Assembly (NCBI GenBank): GCA_904419295.1
Contig: CAJFRA010000010.1
Coordinates: 1-62,808, forward strand
Length of the DNA: 62,808 bases
DNA from: Candidatus Pseudobutyricicoccus lothianensis
GTDB lineage: Bacteria; Bacillota; Clostridia; Oscillospirales; Butyricicoccaceae
Reading direction: 5' to 3'
Shown here: piece by piece, positions 47,281 through 56,131 of the stretch
Numbering within the stretch: the stretch's first letter is position 1
Layout: each line of letters opens with the position of its first letter
Translations under genes and position numbers: made by a program
The notes under the pieces: generated by a model
Databases searched by the model: none
Told to the model about the DNA's origin: nothing
The model's input: the letters and a program-made list of their open reading frames with translations, nothing else

Positions 47281-48240
47281 TTAGTCGAACAGGGCGGAAA
47301 CAGAGGACTCATCGTAAATGCGTTTGATGGCCTCGGTGAAGATCTCCGCCACGGAGAGCACTTTGATTTTATCACATTTCTTGTGCTCAGGCAGGGGGAT
47401 CGTGTCGAGCAGGATCACTTCTTTGATGGCGCTTTCCTCCAGCCGCTGGATGGCCGGGCCGGACAGCACGCCATGGGTGGCGCAGGCGTAAACTTCTTTG
47501 GCGCCGGCCCGTTCCACCAAGGCGTTGGCGGCGTTGCACAGGGTGCCGGCGGTGTCGATCATATCGTCAGCCAAAATAACGGTCTTGCCCTTGACATCGC
47601 CGATGATGTTCATCACTTCGGACACATTGGCCTTGGGGCGGCGCTTGTCCACAATGGCCACCGGCAGATCCAGCTTGTCGGTGTATTTGCGGGCGCGGCC
47701 CACGCTGCCCAAGTCGGGAGCCACCATGACCACATCCGGGTTGCCGATGCCGAATTTTTTGGCCAGATGGGGGATCAGCACCGAAGAGCCCAGCATATGG
47801 TCCACCGGGATGTTGAAGAAACCCTGGATCTGGGCGGCATGCAGGTCCATGGTCAGCACCCGGTCAGCGCCGGCGGTGGTGATCAGGTCGGCCACCAGCT
47901 TGGCGGAGATGGGATCCCGGGCCTTGGCCTTCCGGTCCTGGCGGGCATAGCCGAAATAGGGCATCACCGCGGTGATGCGGCCGGCGGAAGCCCGGCGCAG
48001 GGCGTCGATCATGATGAGCATTTCCATCAGGTGGTCGTTCACCGGCTCGCAGGTGGATTGGATCAGGAACACATCGGAGCCGCGCACCGATTCGTTGATG
48101 CTCACAGCGATCTCACCATCGGAGAAGCGCTGCAGGTTGGCGTCGCCCAGAGGCTGGCCCAGCATGGTGCAGATGTCGGAAGCCAGTTTCGGGTTGGAGT
48201 TGCCAGTGAAGATCTTGATGCTGTTGCCGTGCGGAATCAT
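47281..48240 (-). CDS. prs: Ribose-phosphate pyrophosphokinase
   Basis: 319 residues. The enzyme makes PRPP for purine, pyrimidine, NAD, His and Trp synthesis. Family motifs are FSDGEIAVSINESVRG, YFGYARQDRKAKARDPISAKL, the PRPP loop VILADDMIDTAGTL and DRVLTMDLHAAQIQGFF. AAAGGGGA precedes the ATG at 48240. It follows glmU by 40 bases, the usual glmU-prs order. Confidence 0.97.
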   Translation of the reverse strand: MIPHGNSIKIFTGNSNPKLASDICTMLGQPLGDANLQRFSDGEIAVSINESVRGSDVFLIQSTCEPVNDHLMEMLIMIDALRRASAGRITAVMPYFGYARQDRKAKARDPISAKLVADLITTAGADRVLTMDLHAAQIQGFFNIPVDHMLGSSVLIPHLAKKFGIGNPDVVMVAPDLGSVGRARKYTDKLDLPVAIVDKRRPKANVSEVMNIIGDVKGKTVILADDMIDTAGTLCNAANALVERAGAKEVYACATHGVLSGPAIQRLEESAIKEVILLDTIPLPEHKKCDKIKVLSVAEIFTEAIKRIYDESSVSALFD

Positions 48241-48280
48241 ACTCAAATCCCCTTTATCTCAAATTTTATCCAGCGGGTGG

Positions 48281-49441
48281 TTACAGCAGGCCCTTTTCCC
48301 GGCGCCTGCTCACCCAATCTTCTTTATTGACTTGCCGGGCCCGGGCAATGGCCAGAGCCTGGCTGGGCACGTCGTCGGTGATGGTGGAACCGGCGGAAAC
48401 GTAGCTGTCGTCCCCCAGGTGTACCGGGGAGACCAGGTTGACGTTGCAGCCGATGAAGCAGTCGTTGCCTACCACAGTTTTGTATTTTTTCTTGCCGTCG
48501 TAATTGACGACGATGACGCCGCCCCCAATGTTGCAGCGCTCGCCCAGCTCGATGTCGCCCAAATAGGACAGGTGGGCGATCTTGGTCCCGTTGCCGATCT
48601 TGGCTTTTTTCAGCTCCACAAAATCGCCAATGCGCACTTTTTCACCCACATCGCAGCCCGGCCGGATGTAGGCGTAGGGGCCCACCGTGGTCTGGGACCC
48701 CACCACGCTTTCGATCACCTGGGAAGAATTGACCGAAGCGCCGCAGCCGATGACGCTGTCCACGATCATGGCGTTGGGCCCCACTTTGGCCATGGCCTCA
48801 ATGTGGCTGCGGCCATAGATGTAGCAGCCCGGCATGATCAGGGCGCCGGCTTCGATGCGGGCATCCGGGCAGATGTGGGTGGTGGTCGGGTCCACCAGCA
48901 CCACGCCGGCGGCCATATGGGCCCGGTTGATCCGCTGGCGCAGCAGCTCCTGGCACCGGTACAGCTCCAACGGGCTGTGAAGGGCGCAGCCGTCCTCCTG
49001 GGCCAGGGAAACTTCGGTCAGCACAGGACCCAGGTCCTGCAGCTCTTCCACCAGGGTATCCCGCCGGCCGCTCAGCCGCCGGGCCACTTCATAGGGGGCC
49101 CACAGGGCCAGCGGCTTGTGGGAAGCGTCGGCCAGCAGCCCGGCCTCTTTGGACAGCAGCTGCTCCAATGTCTCCCGGGTCAGAGCGGGCAGGATCTCAA
49201 AGAAGACCAGCACCTGGTCCACCGGCTCCACGGCGGAGAACAGGGAAGGGCTGCCGGCAGCAGGGGCTTCCAGCACCCCGGCGCATTCCCCGTAGGAACA
49301 GGGCGCGCCCACCCAGTAGAGGGTCTGGCAGCCGCAAGCTTTGGCCAGGGCCGCCGGATAGGCGCCGGCGGGCAGAGAGAGGATCTCAGCTCCGCAGGCA
49401 TAATCATCGGTTGTATGATAGATCAAGGCACATTGGGTCAT
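48281..49441 (-). CDS. glmU: GlmU-like protein with degenerate uridylyltransferase half
   Basis: 386 residues, against about 450 for normal GlmU. The C-terminal acetyltransferase LbH domain is good: GDFVELKKAKIGNGTKIAHLSYLGD, IGGGVIVVNYDGKKKYKT and a long hexapeptide region. The N-terminal half lacks the nucleotide-binding LAAGxGTRM motif and has only about 170 residues of weak similarity. It probably makes GlcNAc-1-P but not UDP-GlcNAc, unless another enzyme supplies that step. AGGAGG is 10 bases before the ATG at 49441. Confidence 0.85.
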   Translation of the reverse strand: MTQCALIYHTTDDYACGAEILSLPAGAYPAALAKACGCQTLYWVGAPCSYGECAGVLEAPAAGSPSLFSAVEPVDQVLVFFEILPALTRETLEQLLSKEAGLLADASHKPLALWAPYEVARRLSGRRDTLVEELQDLGPVLTEVSLAQEDGCALHSPLELYRCQELLRQRINRAHMAAGVVLVDPTTTHICPDARIEAGALIMPGCYIYGRSHIEAMAKVGPNAMIVDSVIGCGASVNSSQVIESVVGSQTTVGPYAYIRPGCDVGEKVRIGDFVELKKAKIGNGTKIAHLSYLGDIELGERCNIGGGVIVVNYDGKKKYKTVVGNDCFIGCNVNLVSPVHLGDDSYVSAGSTITDDVPSQALAIARARQVNKEDWVSRRREKGLL

Positions 49442-49639
49442 GCTCCATACGCCTCCTGAAAGAGATGGTGACGCGCCGCACAGACGGCGCATTCCCCGGG
49501 AACGGCAGAGCTCCCGGGGAAGGGGCGGCCACGGCGGCACACCGCTGCGGCCGTACATCGGTTGCCTCCATTATAGCAGAAGCAACCGGAAAAAGCACCC
49601 TTTTTTCCCGAAAAATGCGGCCGGCAGGCAAAAGGCGGC

Positions 49640-51067
49640 CTAGAAGTTCAGGATCTCGATGGAATCGCGGATGGTCTTTTCCATGGCTTCGTGGCCGTAT
49701 TTGTCCACATCGGCCCGGCTCTTTGGGCCGTGGGTGATGCAGCCGGCCCCGCCGATGCAGCCGTTTTCGCAGGCCATGCCCTCGATGAAGTTGTTGGGCA
49801 GCACGTTTTTGCTGGCCCGCAGCAAAGCAGCTTTGCATTCGCTGATGCCGTTGCAGGAAATGGCGTTCAGCTGGAACTGGTCTTCGGTGATGCCGTGTTC
49901 TTTCAAAGCTTCTTCCACCGCCACGGCCAAACCGCCGCTGCGGGCGAACACCCGGCCAAAGTAGGAAGCGTTGTCCAGCACCTCGCCCTTCAGCTGGGTC
50001 AGGTCGATGCCCTTGCTGTCAAACAGGGCCTGGAGCTCTTCAAAGGTGATGACGCAATCCACCAGGTCTTTGACCCGCTCCAGCTGGCGCTCCGCCTTTT
50101 TGGCGGTGCAGGGGCCGACGAACACCACTTTGCACCCCGGGTGGATCCGCTTGATGTATTTGGCGATCTCGCCCATGGGCGACAGGTTGTGGGAGATGTG
50201 CTCCGCCATATCCGGGAAGTTTTTCCGAATGTATTGGACGAAAGCCGGGCAGCAGGAGCTGGTCAGGAACTTCTTTTCCGCCAGTTCTTGGGCCTCCCGC
50301 CAGGCCACCATGTCGGCGCCCAAAGCCACTTCTACCACGTTGAAAAAGCCCAGGGCCTTGAGCCCTGCGGCCACTTGTTCCACTGTGGCGTTGTGGAACT
50401 GGCTGGAGATCGAAGGGGCGGCAATGGCGAATACCTGGTATTTTGTGTTGTTTTCCGATTCCCGGATTATGCGGATGCAATCCAGAATATACGATTTATC
50501 GGCAATGGCGCCGAAGGGGCACTGGTAGACGCAGGCGCCGCAGGCGATGCACTTGTCGTTGTCGATGGTGGCCTTTTTGTTTTCGCCCATGTGGATCGCC
50601 CCCACTTTGCAGGCGTTTTCGCAGGGCCGGGTGGATTTGACGATGGCGCTGTAGGGGCACACGCTGACGCAGCGGCCGCACTCGATGCACTTTTCCTGGT
50701 CGATGTGGGCCCGGTGGTCTACGATGGTGATGGCATTTTTCGGGCAGGCGTTCATGCACCGGTGGGCGATACAGCCCCGGCAGGATTCTGTCACATGGAC
50801 GCCGGCCACCGGGCATTCGTCGCAGGCGATGTTGATGACCTCGATGACGTTTTCGTTGGTCTCGTCGCCGCCCATGGCCAGGCGCAGGCGCTCTTCCATA
50901 ATGGCCCGCTCCTTGTAGATGCAGCAGCGCATGGTGGGCTGAGGGCCCGGGACGATGCGGGCGGCAGCCCCCAGCAGCCCTTTGGCCAGGTTGTCCTGCC
51001 AGGCCAGGGTGGCCACTTCTTTCAGCGCCTTGTATTTCAGTTCCTGTACTTGTGTATCAAAAAACAT
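49640..51067 (-). CDS. [FeFe]-hydrogenase-like protein, group B type
   Basis: 475 residues. The N-terminal ferredoxin part holds several CxxCxxCxxxC motifs (CIECGRCVSVCP, CIACGACVYQCP). The H-cluster motifs are LTSSCCPAFV (L1), VGPCTAKKAE (L2) and EGMACENGCIGGAG (L3). It is cytosolic and may oxidise or form H2 or act as a sensor. The ATG at 51067 has GGAAAGGAT upstream. It is downstream of the SpoIIE-type phosphatase gene, so it belongs to the same operon. Confidence 0.92.
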   Translation of the reverse strand: MFFDTQVQELKYKALKEVATLAWQDNLAKGLLGAAARIVPGPQPTMRCCIYKERAIMEERLRLAMGGDETNENVIEVINIACDECPVAGVHVTESCRGCIAHRCMNACPKNAITIVDHRAHIDQEKCIECGRCVSVCPYSAIVKSTRPCENACKVGAIHMGENKKATIDNDKCIACGACVYQCPFGAIADKSYILDCIRIIRESENNTKYQVFAIAAPSISSQFHNATVEQVAAGLKALGFFNVVEVALGADMVAWREAQELAEKKFLTSSCCPAFVQYIRKNFPDMAEHISHNLSPMGEIAKYIKRIHPGCKVVFVGPCTAKKAERQLERVKDLVDCVITFEELQALFDSKGIDLTQLKGEVLDNASYFGRVFARSGGLAVAVEEALKEHGITEDQFQLNAISCNGISECKAALLRASKNVLPNNFIEGMACENGCIGGAGCITHGPKSRADVDKYGHEAMEKTIRDSIEILNF

Positions 51068-51104
51068 AGTCGGGTATCCTTTCCACAATGGCCGGCCCGA
51101 AGGC

Positions 51105-52274
51105 TCAGCAGTATTCGACCGTCACTTGTTTTCCCATTTCTCGCAGCAGGGTCTCCAATTTCTCAACAATGCTCATTTTGATGGAAAAATCAATGTGAAG
51201 CTGGGGGGATTGGTGGGAAGGGTTTTTGGCCCGCCCCACAAAAAAGCGGACATCTGTGGCCTGATCCAGCAGATACCGGGCGATGCGGGTGGCGGCGTCG
51301 CTGCGGGAATCCCAATAAGTAGGGATGGACTCCGCCGATGTGTATTGCTGGGCCAGCTCCAGCACCCGGCTCAGGGTGACGATGCCTTCTGTCACCAGGT
51401 CCACGCCTTCAATGTGGGCCACAGGGGGGATGTCCGGGTCCACATAGTCGTCGGTGATCTCCAGCTCCCGGCCCAGGTAGCGGCTGGCCATCTGGGCCGT
51501 ACTGCCGCCGCAGATGATGTGGGCCCCTTCGCTGGAAAAGAAACGGCCCAAAAAAGCCTCGTCATCCGCCCGGTCCCGGGGCGGGCCCGCCAGCAGGTTC
51601 ACCGTCTGCCGGGGGCGCATGCGGAAAACGGCCACCGTCACATCGTCGTCGATCCGCTCCAGGTACAGATCCCGGCAGGCGTCGGCGATCTGGGTGGCCA
51701 GGGCCTTGGCCGAAAGGGAGGGGTCGTAGATCTCCTCCAAAAACTCCAGCACGCCCTGGCGCTGCCAGCCTTCGGGGAGCAGATTGCCCAGACCTGCGTG
51801 GGTGACGCCGTCGCTCATCAAGACGAATACGTCACCGCTTTGCAGGCGGAAACGGCTCTCCAAAATATCCTTGTCGCCCACCGTCAAGTGTTCCGTAGGG
51901 TAATCCACGCTTTTGCCCTGCCGCAGCAAGATGGCCTGGGGGTTGTCGTATTGGGCCAGATAGACCTGCCAATCGGGCAGCACCTGCATCAGGGTAAACG
52001 TGGAATAGGCCAGTTTGCGCACGCTGCACACCGGCAGCGTCTGGGCAATGGTGTACACGCTCTCCCGGATGGACAGGTGGTTGGCCGTCATGGTGGCCAG
52101 GATCTTGGCGGTCAGCGTGGCTAAAATGTTGGCTTTGACACCGCTGCCCATGCCGTCGGACAGCACGAAGGTGGTGGCGTCTTCATCTGCCACAGTGGTG
52201 AAAAAGTCGCCGCACAGGTCTTCCCCTTGTTTGTTCAGACTGACAAAGCCGCTCTCCATGAAAAGCCGGTTCAT
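51105..52274 (-). CDS. SpoIIE-type PP2C serine phosphatase
   Basis: 389 residues. The PP2C-type catalytic core is visible in FVLSDGMGSGVKANILATLTAKIL and FVLMSDGVTHAGLGNLLPEGW, with IDDDVTVAVFRM completing the metal site. A C-terminal part of about 160 residues (DDEAFLGRFFSSEGAHIICGG ...) has no clear homology. No membrane segment is visible, so it is probably cytosolic. It overlaps the hydrogenase-PAS gene by an ATGA junction, and the PAS protein may set its activity. Confidence 0.9.
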   Translation of the reverse strand: MNRLFMESGFVSLNKQGEDLCGDFFTTVADEDATTFVLSDGMGSGVKANILATLTAKILATMTANHLSIRESVYTIAQTLPVCSVRKLAYSTFTLMQVLPDWQVYLAQYDNPQAILLRQGKSVDYPTEHLTVGDKDILESRFRLQSGDVFVLMSDGVTHAGLGNLLPEGWQRQGVLEFLEEIYDPSLSAKALATQIADACRDLYLERIDDDVTVAVFRMRPRQTVNLLAGPPRDRADDEAFLGRFFSSEGAHIICGGSTAQMASRYLGRELEITDDYVDPDIPPVAHIEGVDLVTEGIVTLSRVLELAQQYTSAESIPTYWDSRSDAATRIARYLLDQATDVRFFVGRAKNPSHQSPQLHIDFSIKMSIVEKLETLLREMGKQVTVEYC

Positions 52275-53980
52275 GGCAGCTCTCCCTCTTCCATGTGTAC
52301 GGTGTTTTTCAGGCGGGTCAAGGCCACTTTGGTCTCGGCGGCCGTCTCGCCCAGCAGCGAGGCGATCTCGTGGACGATGCGCATCTGTTTGGCGATGATC
52401 TGGTCGGTGATCTCCACCGCTTCGTCTTTGCTCTTTTGCAGCTGCTGGCGGGTCTTTTCCGCCTGGGTGATGTCTTTCATCAGGCAGATGACCATGTTGT
52501 TGCTGGGGTCGCAGGTGAACACCTGTTCCACATATTTGTCGTACTGGGCCAAATAGGCCTTGCGGAACTTGGTGTGCTCGCCAGAGGAAAAGGCGGTGAT
52601 GAATTCAAAGTCGTCCATCCAGTCGCCGATGGGGCGGCCCACCACCGCATCTTCCGACGGGGCGTTCAAGATCTCCAGAGCCGCCCGGTTGGCCAGCTGC
52701 ACCCGCAGGGAGCTGTCTACCGTCAGGATCCCGTTGGGCGAATGGTGGATGATCTTGTCGGAAAGGGACTCCGCCCGCTTTTTCATATAGGGCAGGCACA
52801 TGGTGATATCCGCCTTGCCCTGGTAGATGGCCACCGCTTTTTCCCGGCAGGTGGAGTAGCCGCAGGTGCCGCAGTTGAGCTCATCCGCCGGGCTGTTTTT
52901 GCCCAGTTTGCGCAAAATGGCCTCGATCTCTTTTTCCGATGGTGTCTTGTTTTCCACATACCGGGAGTGGAACACTTTTTCCAGCCGCAGCGTGGGCTGG
53001 GGCTCAAAATCTTCCTGGGTGTCGGCGGTGTGGGCGATGCGGATGCGGCCTTCCAGCCGGTTGCGGGCGTCGGCAGACATTTTGGGGCCGCCGGCGCAGG
53101 AGCCTGTGCAGGCCCGCAGCTCGATGAAGCAGTTGTGCAGCCTGCCGCCTTCCACCTCTTTGAGGGCGGCGATGCAGTTTTCCAGCCCATCCACATGGAG
53201 GTAAGAATAGCTGCTGTCCTGGTCCATACAGCCCACCACGCCGCCGGGCAGGGGGAAGGAGCGGCTGCGCCGCCGGGGCTCCGGGCTGCACATCGCCCCG
53301 TGCAGGTCCACAGGCAGCTTGTTGCTGATGAACAAGGCGTTCAGTTCGTCGTAGGTCAGGGCGTAATCCGTCAGCCCCGGGGTCTCGTCGCACTCGCTTT
53401 TGGCCGCGATGCAGGAGCCGATGTAGACGATGGCGGCGTCTTTGCCAAAGCGGCGGCGCAGCAGCTTGGCTTCGGCCTGCATGGGGGTGAGCACCGGCGC
53501 CAGCAGGGGGATCAGCGAAGGGAAGTACCGTTCCACCAGCAACACCATGGAAGGGCAGCAGGATGTGAGGATCACATCGTTCCACCGGTTTTTCACCAGG
53601 TTTTCATATTGCCGTTTGACCAGGCAGGCCCCTTCGGCAGATTCGAAAGCATCGTCGAACCCCAGCACTTTCAGCTGGCGGCGCAATGGGCCGAACTCAT
53701 CGGGCCCGTATTGGAAGGAGAAGGAAGGGGCCACCATGGCGTAGACCTTTTTATGGGGGTCGTTGAGCAGATCCCGCACAGGCTGGATATCCCACCGGGC
53801 CTGGTTGGCGTGTTGGGGGCAGGCCAGCACACAGCGGCCGCACAGCACGCAATCCTCGGGAATGACCTCGGTGTGATGGTCCCGCACGGCAATGGCCTTG
53901 ACCGCACAGCGGCGGATGCATTTATAACAGTCCTTGCAGTTTGTCTTTTGAAACCGCAGGACATCCATGACCGAGCTCAT
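52271..53980 (-). CDS. Sensory [FeFe]-hydrogenase with PAS domain (HydS type)
   Basis: 569 residues. Two 4Fe-4S motifs at the N-terminus (CKDCYKCIRRC, CVLCGRCVLACP) precede H-cluster-like motifs LTSCCPSM, IGSCIAAKSE and ACTGSCAGGP. Next come a CGTCGYSTC cluster-binding region near 375 and a PAS domain near 415-500 (HHSPNGILTVDSSLRVQLANRAALEIL), then a coiled coil. This matches sensory group C hydrogenases, which pass a redox or H2 signal to a partner. No kinase domain is attached. The phosphatase gene follows directly. Confidence 0.9.
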   Translation of the reverse strand: MSSVMDVLRFQKTNCKDCYKCIRRCAVKAIAVRDHHTEVIPEDCVLCGRCVLACPQHANQARWDIQPVRDLLNDPHKKVYAMVAPSFSFQYGPDEFGPLRRQLKVLGFDDAFESAEGACLVKRQYENLVKNRWNDVILTSCCPSMVLLVERYFPSLIPLLAPVLTPMQAEAKLLRRRFGKDAAIVYIGSCIAAKSECDETPGLTDYALTYDELNALFISNKLPVDLHGAMCSPEPRRRSRSFPLPGGVVGCMDQDSSYSYLHVDGLENCIAALKEVEGGRLHNCFIELRACTGSCAGGPKMSADARNRLEGRIRIAHTADTQEDFEPQPTLRLEKVFHSRYVENKTPSEKEIEAILRKLGKNSPADELNCGTCGYSTCREKAVAIYQGKADITMCLPYMKKRAESLSDKIIHHSPNGILTVDSSLRVQLANRAALEILNAPSEDAVVGRPIGDWMDDFEFITAFSSGEHTKFRKAYLAQYDKYVEQVFTCDPSNNMVICLMKDITQAEKTRQQLQKSKDEAVEITDQIIAKQMRIVHEIASLLGETAAETKVALTRLKNTVHMEEGELP

Positions 53981-54216
53981 GAGTGGAGCACGTGTTGGGC
54001 AAAGACTTGGGCGGCGTTTTCCGTGGTCACATCGCTGATGGCCGTGCCGTCGATCTTCACGCTGACCCCTTCGCCGCAGTTGCCCAGGCAGAAGGCAGGG
54101 CGCAGCGTCACCTGGTCTTCCAGGTGGTGTTCGCGGATCAGGTTTTCAAAAATCGTCTTTACTTCGTAAGAACCTTTTACATGGCAGGAGCTGCCGATGC
54201 AGACCTGTATGATCAT
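53977..54216 (-). CDS. NuoE-like [2Fe-2S] ferredoxin
   Basis: 79 residues. The thioredoxin-like [2Fe-2S] fold has CIGSSCHVKGS at the N-terminus and AFCLGNCGEGVSVKIDG in the middle, giving the four Cys ligands. Such subunits hand electrons to hydrogenases or NADH dehydrogenases. It is the first gene of the hydrogenase operon, overlaps the next by ATGA, and has AAAGGAGG 9 bases before the ATG. Confidence 0.93.
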   Translation of the reverse strand: MIIQVCIGSSCHVKGSYEVKTIFENLIREHHLEDQVTLRPAFCLGNCGEGVSVKIDGTAISDVTTENAAQVFAQHVLHS

Positions 54217-54271
54217 AAAGCGATTCCTCCTTTGGAAAAAGTCATTTCATCGCAAGCGTTTCTGCAAGGCC

Positions 54272-54300
54272 ATTATAACAGATGGGCCAAAGGTTGAATA
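54272..54300 (-). promoter_or_regulatory. Possible promoter of the hydrogenase operon
   Basis: A perfect minus-strand TATAAT (54272-54277) has only a poor -35, TATTCA, 17 bases upstream (54295-54300). Confidence 0.4.
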
Positions 54301-54632
54301 GCTCTTTTATTACAAAATAAATGGAAAAAGTGATGAATCAGACCAAAGCCCTCTTATTTGAAAACAAATGTGAGATATTGCAGCCGCTGAGGCATAGGGG
54401 GACAGAGAGTCACAACAGAAGGGCCGAGACGTGCCGGCAACTTGCAAAAGGACCCACGATCTCACGTATCTCGGCCGATTCAACAGCCACCGGCACCCTC
54501 CCGATCCCCACATTTTCACTGGAAGCGCGCCGCGCTCCGCAGCACCTCCCGTAACGCGCTCCGCACCCTTTGTCCAGTACCTCTCCTCCTCGTATACCCT
54601 ATCCCTGGAGCCTCAGGGGCCAGGGGTTCTTT
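54301..54632. other. Gene-free, structured intergenic stretch
   Basis: No protein gene is supported in 54301-54632. A strong inverted repeat, GGCCGAGACGTG (54422-54433) with CACGTATCTCGGCC (54463-54476), would fold into a long hairpin. An 11-bp direct repeat CGCGCTCCGCA occurs at 54531-54541 and 54555-54565. A terminator follows at 54603-54635. This could be a small RNA on the plus strand or a leader on the minus strand. Confidence 0.4.
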
Positions 54633-54635
54633 TTG
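54603..54635 (+). terminator. Possible rho-independent terminator
   Basis: A CCCTGG / CCAGGG stem with a 10-nt loop is followed by GGTTCTTTTT. No known plus-strand gene ends here, which hints at an RNA upstream. Confidence 0.45.
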
Positions 54636-54661
54636 TCATTTGGCCGCGTCTGTGGTATAAT
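54633..54661 (+). promoter_or_regulatory. Promoter of the DnaD-fusion gene
   Basis: TTGTCA (54633-54638), exactly 17 bp, then TATAAT (54656-54661). It drives a leader of about 230 bases. Confidence 0.75.
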
Positions 54662-54716
54662 GATAAAAACAACGGCCCGGCCTTTTGCGCCGCTGTGAGC
54701 GAAAGCCGGCAAAGAC

Positions 54717-54850
54717 ATCCTGCCAGAGCCCAGAGCGCTCTGGCAGAGGACCCAAATGGTTAGAAAGCATTTTACAAAGAAGCACGACAGACCGCTTGCG
54801 GGGCTAGGCCCTGGCCGGCGGGAGCAGCGGGGCAGCTTGCCCTGTTTTTT
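54717..54850 (+). promoter_or_regulatory. Leader hairpins with attenuator-like terminator
   Basis: The leader has a stem TCCTGCCAGAGC / GCTCTGGCAGAGGA (54717-54751) and then a GGGCA / TGCCC hairpin followed by TTTTTT (54825-54850), about 50 bases before the start codon. This resembles an attenuator, but no ligand or known riboswitch is recognised. Confidence 0.45.
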
Positions 54851-54898
54851 CTGTCTTTTTTCGCCCGGTAGGGCGGTATGGAGAGAGGGGGAAAGGAT

Positions 54899-56131
54899 AT
54901 GGAACCGGTATTGCGCATCCGGCAAGAGCTGCGCCAGGCAGCCCGGCAGGTGGCTGCTGTCAAAGACCCGGATATGGCGCTGCTGTTTTGCTACATCGCC
55001 GCCAGCGGCGGCAGCTGTGCGCTGCCTGCCCCCCAGCAGCTGGGCATGGATGAGAGCAGGCTGCAAAAAGCCCGCAGCCTGTTGGTGCTTTATGGGGTGT
55101 GCAGCGATAGCCAAGGGCCCCAGCGGCCCCGCAAGGAAGTCCATTACGACCCGGCGGAGCTGAAAGAAGCCCGCCAGGCAGACGGGGAATTCGCCGGCCT
55201 GTGCGATTACTACGAAGGCATGGCGGGCCACATTATGAAAAAGAGCGAGATGGAGATCTTATATGCGGTGTACGATACCCTGGGCCTGCCTGCGGAAGTG
55301 CTGATGCTGCTCATCAATTACTGTGCGGGCATCCAGCGGCTCAGCCCCCGCTTTTTGGAGCAGCAGGCTTACAAGTGGTCCAAAGAAGGGGTGGAGACCT
55401 ACGCCCAGGCCGAACAGTACCTGGCCAATCTGCAGCAGCGCCACTCCCGCCAAGGGGAGATCATGCGGCTGTTCGGCATTTACGACCGCAAGCTCTCCGA
55501 GAGCGAACAGCGGCTGGTGGACAAATGGATCTCCTATGGGTACGACAGCGAGCTGATCGCCTTGGCCTATGACCGTACTGTGCTGCGCACCGGGGCCTTG
55601 AAATGGAATTACCTGGACAGCATATTGGAAAGCTGGCGGGTGGCTGGCTACAAAAACCGCCAGGATGTGGAGCAAAACGAAGGGCAGCAGGCCCCGCGGC
55701 CGGCAGAGGGCAGCGGGCCGGCGCCCCAGGCGCCCCGGGGCGAATTCGGCAGCGGCGTAGTGGCGGCTGTGACCAAGCAGTTCGAGCGCAAGCGCCTCCA
55801 GCGGGAACAGCTGCAAAAAACCAGGCTGGAAGACCTGCGCCGCCGGGATCCGGCCTTTGCGGAAAACGAAAAAGCCCTGCGCCTGTGCGCCAGCCGGGCC
55901 GCCCGGGCGGCTGTGGCAGGGGATCCGGCCGAAGTGGAACGCCTGCACCAGGAGAACCAGCGGCTGCTGGCCCAGAGGCAGGCCATCCTGGCAAAGCTGG
56001 GCTTGGACGAGGCCTATTTGAACCCGCCGCCCCAGTGCCCCGACTGCAAAGACCAGGGGTATATCGGCACGGAGATGTGCCACTGCTTCCGGCAGGCATG
56101 CCAAGAGGAACAGCGCCGCCGGCAGGCTTAG
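54899..56131 (+). CDS. DnaD domain protein fused to a DnaC/DnaI N-terminal zinc region
   Basis: 410 residues. The N-terminal part has a DnaD fold (QVAAVKDPDMALLFCYIAA; MSKSEMEILYAVYDTLGLP-like; ILYAVY ... WNYLDSILESWRV). From about residue 285 the sequence matches the N-terminus of a clostridial DnaC/DnaI-type loader: RRDPAFAENEKAL ... LGLDEAYLNPPPQCPDCKDQGYIGTEMCHCF, a four-Cys zinc site. It then stops. The AAA+ ATPase half is missing. A rearrangement or deletion is likely. The ATG at 54899 is preceded by GGGGGAAAGGAT. Confidence 0.85.
   Translation: MEPVLRIRQELRQAARQVAAVKDPDMALLFCYIAASGGSCALPAPQQLGMDESRLQKARSLLVLYGVCSDSQGPQRPRKEVHYDPAELKEARQADGEFAGLCDYYEGMAGHIMKKSEMEILYAVYDTLGLPAEVLMLLINYCAGIQRLSPRFLEQQAYKWSKEGVETYAQAEQYLANLQQRHSRQGEIMRLFGIYDRKLSESEQRLVDKWISYGYDSELIALAYDRTVLRTGALKWNYLDSILESWRVAGYKNRQDVEQNEGQQAPRPAEGSGPAPQAPRGEFGSGVVAAVTKQFERKRLQREQLQKTRLEDLRRRDPAFAENEKALRLCASRAARAAVAGDPAEVERLHQENQRLLAQRQAILAKLGLDEAYLNPPPQCPDCKDQGYIGTEMCHCFRQACQEEQRRRQA

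Noticed and set aside
52295-54169. A long plus-strand frame opposite the sensory hydrogenase
   Set aside because: Antisense shadow; the minus-strand gene has clear cluster motifs.
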